Origin: CAZJRB01 sp964547995
GTDB taxonomy: Bacteria > Planctomycetota > Planctomycetia > Pirellulales > Thermoguttaceae
Reading direction: 5' to 3'
DNA: 14,147 nucleotides
NCBI GenBank assembly: GCA_964547995.1
Contig: CAZJRB010000154.1
Location: 1-14,147, forward strand
This document shows positions 12,137 through 14,147 of this stretch, in pieces. Numbering within the stretch: the first letter of the stretch is position 1; every line of letters begins with the position of its first letter. Made by a program: the position numbers and the translations under genes. A model generated the notes under the pieces. That model did not search any database. It worked only from the letters and a program-made list of their open reading frames with translations, and had not been told where the DNA came from.

Positions 12137-14147
12137 GTGAAAAGACAACTCGCTGAACTGCTCTTGCCGGCGGTGCTGCTTGTCGGCCACATCCACCCCG
12201 CCGCGGCCGACGAGGCGACGATCCCGCTGGCGGGAACCTGGCAATTCGCGCTCGACCCGGAGGGCGTCGGCGTCGACCGGCAGTGGTTCGCCAAAGACCT
12301 CGACGATACGGTCCGATTGCCCGGCACCACCGACGAGAACCGCAAGGGCGTCAAAAAGGACGAACAGTGCATCGATCGGCTCTCCCGGGTCTGGTACTGG
12401 AAGGGGCCGGCCTGGTACCGGCGGCGCGTCACGATTCCCGACGCCTGGAAGGGCAAGCGAATTACGCTGTTCCTCGAGAGATCAAAGCACACCCGGGTGT
12501 GGGTCGACCGGACGTTTTGCGGCTGGGAAGATACGCTCAGCGCCCCGCAGGTTTTCGACGTGACCAGTGCGATGACGCCGGGCGAGCATACGATCACCGT
12601 GCTGGTCGACAACGCCCGGTTGCCGCCGGTCGGCCCGTCCCATGCGGTCGACGAACGGACGCAGACCAACTGGAACGGCATCGTCGGCCGGATGGAACTC
12701 CGCGCCACCGCTCCGGTCTGGCTGGAAGACGTGCAGGTCTATCCGGACACGGAAAAGAAGCAGGCCGCCGTTCGCGCGGTGATCGGCAACATCACCGGCA
12801 AGGCGGCCTCGGGACAACTCGCGGTCGGGTGCGCGAGCCGCAACGTTGCCCCATCGTCGACCTTCCCATCGCAGTCGTACCCGGTCAAAGCCCCCGGGCG
12901 GGAGAACGTCGTTGAGTTCACCTATCAACCGGGAGACGGCGTCCCGCTCTGGGACGAGTTTCAACCGGCCATGCTGCGCCTGGATCTGCGTCTTCAAACG
13001 ACCGTCGACGGGGTATCGCACCGCGACGAGCGGACCGTCAGCTTCGGCATGCGCCGCTTCGCGACGCGGCGAAACCAATTCACGATCAACGGCCGCCCCG
13101 TCTTCCTCCGGGGCAAGCTCGATTGCTGCTTCTTCCCCCTGACCGGCTACCCGCCCATGGACAAGGCCGGCTGGCTGCGCGTTTTGTCCATCGCCAAGTC
13201 GTACGGGATCAACCACTACCGTTTTCATTCGTGGTGCCCGCCCCGCGCGGCATTTGCGGCGGCCGACGAACTGGGAATGTATCTACAGCCGGAGTTGCCG
13301 AACAAACGCAGCGGGTTCAACGCGCCCGAAAGCGAAGAGGCGGCCCGGCACAACATCGATCGGCTCGACGTGGAGACCATCGAGACCAAGGTCTCGCTCT
13401 ACGATTACGCCCGGCGCGAGGGCGAGCTGATCTTCAAGGCCTACGGCAATCACCCGTCGTTTGTCATGTTCACGCTCGGCAACGAGTTGGGCCGCAACCA
13501 GGGCATGTTCGAGATGGTGGCCTATTATAAGGAGATCGATCCGCGCCGGTTGTACGCCCAGGGTTCGAACAACGTCCACTGGAATCCCAGCCTCGCCGAG
13601 GGCGACGACTTCTGGGTCACCTGCAAGACGGGCAAGACGCTGCCCGTTCGCGGGGCGTTCTTCCAGGGCGACTATCCCAACCCCCATATCGAGCACGCGC
13701 CGCCTTCGACGATGGTCGATTTCAGCGAGTCGATCGCCGGCGTTCCGGTCCCGGTGGTCGGCCACGAGAACGGTGAGTTCCAGGTCTCGCCCGACTTCCG
13801 CGAGATTCCGAAGTATACGGGGGTGACACGGGCGCGAAACCTGGAGATCTTTCGCGAGCGGCTCCGCGAGGCCGGCATGCTCGACCAGGCCCACGATTTC
13901 GTGCTGGCTTCGGGCGCGTTGTCGGTGATCTGCCACCGCGAGGATATCGAGGCCGCCTTGCGGACGCCCGGCTTCGGCGGGTTCCAGTTGCTCGATTTGC
14001 AGGACTTCCCGGGCCAAGGCACGGCACTGGTCGGCATGCTCAACGTGTTCATGGAATCGAAGGGGCTCATTACGCCCGAGGCGTGGTGCCGGTTCTGCTG
14101 CGAGACGGTGCCGCTGCTGCGCATGAAGAAGTACACCTGGACGACCG
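12137..14147 (+). CDS. Secreted GH2-type glycoside hydrolase, 3' end outside the window (670 residues seen)
   Basis: A retaining beta-glycosidase of the GH2 fold, probably extracytoplasmic. It starts at GTG with a signal peptide of about 24 residues (LLLPAVLLVGHIHPAAA-DE). The sugar-binding domain follows: IPLAGTWQFALD (28-39), WYWKGPAWYRRRVTIP, VWVDRTFCG and QTNWNGIVGRMEL. Then come the immunoglobulin-like domain and the TIM barrel, entered at FTINGRPVFLRGKLDCC. The acid/base Glu is E450 in TLGNELG. The likely nucleophile is E544 in GHENGEFQVSPDF, a variant (H-E-x-G) that I associate with a GH2 subgroup differing from LacZ and UidA. Text after it, EIPKYTGVTRARNLEIF, fits that subgroup. The frame stays open to the edge; GH2 proteins of this kind are often 900-1000 residues. 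Substrate cannot be read from the sequence; beta-galactoside, beta-glucuronide and others are possible. It is third in the plus-strand block. Confidence 0.85.
   Translation, partial: MKRQLAELLLPAVLLVGHIHPAAADEATIPLAGTWQFALDPEGVGVDRQWFAKDLDDTVRLPGTTDENRKGVKKDEQCIDRLSRVWYWKGPAWYRRRVTIPDAWKGKRITLFLERSKHTRVWVDRTFCGWEDTLSAPQVFDVTSAMTPGEHTITVLVDNARLPPVGPSHAVDERTQTNWNGIVGRMELRATAPVWLEDVQVYPDTEKKQAAVRAVIGNITGKAASGQLAVGCASRNVAPSSTFPSQSYPVKAPGRENVVEFTYQPGDGVPLWDEFQPAMLRLDLRLQTTVDGVSHRDERTVSFGMRRFATRRNQFTINGRPVFLRGKLDCCFFPLTGYPPMDKAGWLRVLSIAKSYGINHYRFHSWCPPRAAFAAADELGMYLQPELPNKRSGFNAPESEEAARHNIDRLDVETIETKVSLYDYARREGELIFKAYGNHPSFVMFTLGNELGRNQGMFEMVAYYKEIDPRRLYAQGSNNVHWNPSLAEGDDFWVTCKTGKTLPVRGAFFQGDYPNPHIEHAPPSTMVDFSESIAGVPVPVVGHENGEFQVSPDFREIPKYTGVTRARNLEIFRERLREAGMLDQAHDFVLASGALSVICHREDIEAALRTPGFGGFQLLDLQDFPGQGTALVGMLNVFMESKGLITPEAWCRFCCETVPLLRMKKYTWTT

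Noticed and set aside
10777..12708. 643-residue minus-strand open frame running across an esterase gene, an intergenic repeat and the GH2 start
   Set aside because: It shows no recognisable domain and passes through the palindromic repeat. Both plus-strand genes it crosses have clear motifs and ribosome sites.

Overview
The window looks like part of a Planctomycetota (or wider PVC-group) genome. This is inferred from gene content and style: secreted DUF1680/GH127 and GH2 enzymes, several secreted SGNH/CE6-type acetylesterases, an FG-GAP propeller protein, high GC in the coding blocks, and short palindromic repeats between genes. No ribosomal or marker gene is present to confirm it.

Layout. 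The left edge (3-119, +) is the last 38 codons of an ISL3-family transposase, followed by two small hairpins. Next is a two-gene minus-strand block, read 4735 to 236: a 767-residue modular SGNH/CE6-like esterase, then a 703-residue GH127 beta-L-arabinofuranosidase with its Zn/Cys catalytic residues intact. The stretch 4750-6570 is lower in GC and holds debris: a frameshifted, C-terminally truncated gene (4901-5936, -) of a family I recall as recurrent but uncharacterised, and a short ORF (6229-6576, +) that begins like the N-terminal arm of a planctomycete tyrosine recombinase. That ORF overlaps by ATGA a 725-residue secreted protein (6573-8750, +) that joins a calcium-binding FG-GAP propeller to a DsbD-alpha-like domain. 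From 8915 to the right edge, three plus-strand genes follow: a 604-residue sialate-O-acetylesterase-like protein, a 359-residue SGNH/CE6-like esterase paralogous to the core of the 767-residue one, and a GH2-type glycoside hydrolase that starts at GTG and runs off the window. Three palindromic elements (8752-8855, 10753-10780, 11946-12030) lie in the gaps.

How it fits together. All five carbohydrate-active proteins carry apparent signal peptides. Their combination (arabinofuranosidase, three acetylesterase-type enzymes, GH2) suggests stepwise removal of acetyl groups and side chains from a decorated polysaccharide such as an arabinose-containing hemicellulose, pectin or algal glycan. No SusC/D pair, sulfatase or dedicated regulator is visible. 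The two carbohydrate blocks are divergent and separated by mobile-element debris plus the propeller protein.

The most unusual item is the FG-GAP/DsbD-alpha fusion, which lacks the membrane and thioredoxin domains that normally accompany DsbD-alpha. I see no CRISPR array, tRNA, rRNA or complete mobile element.
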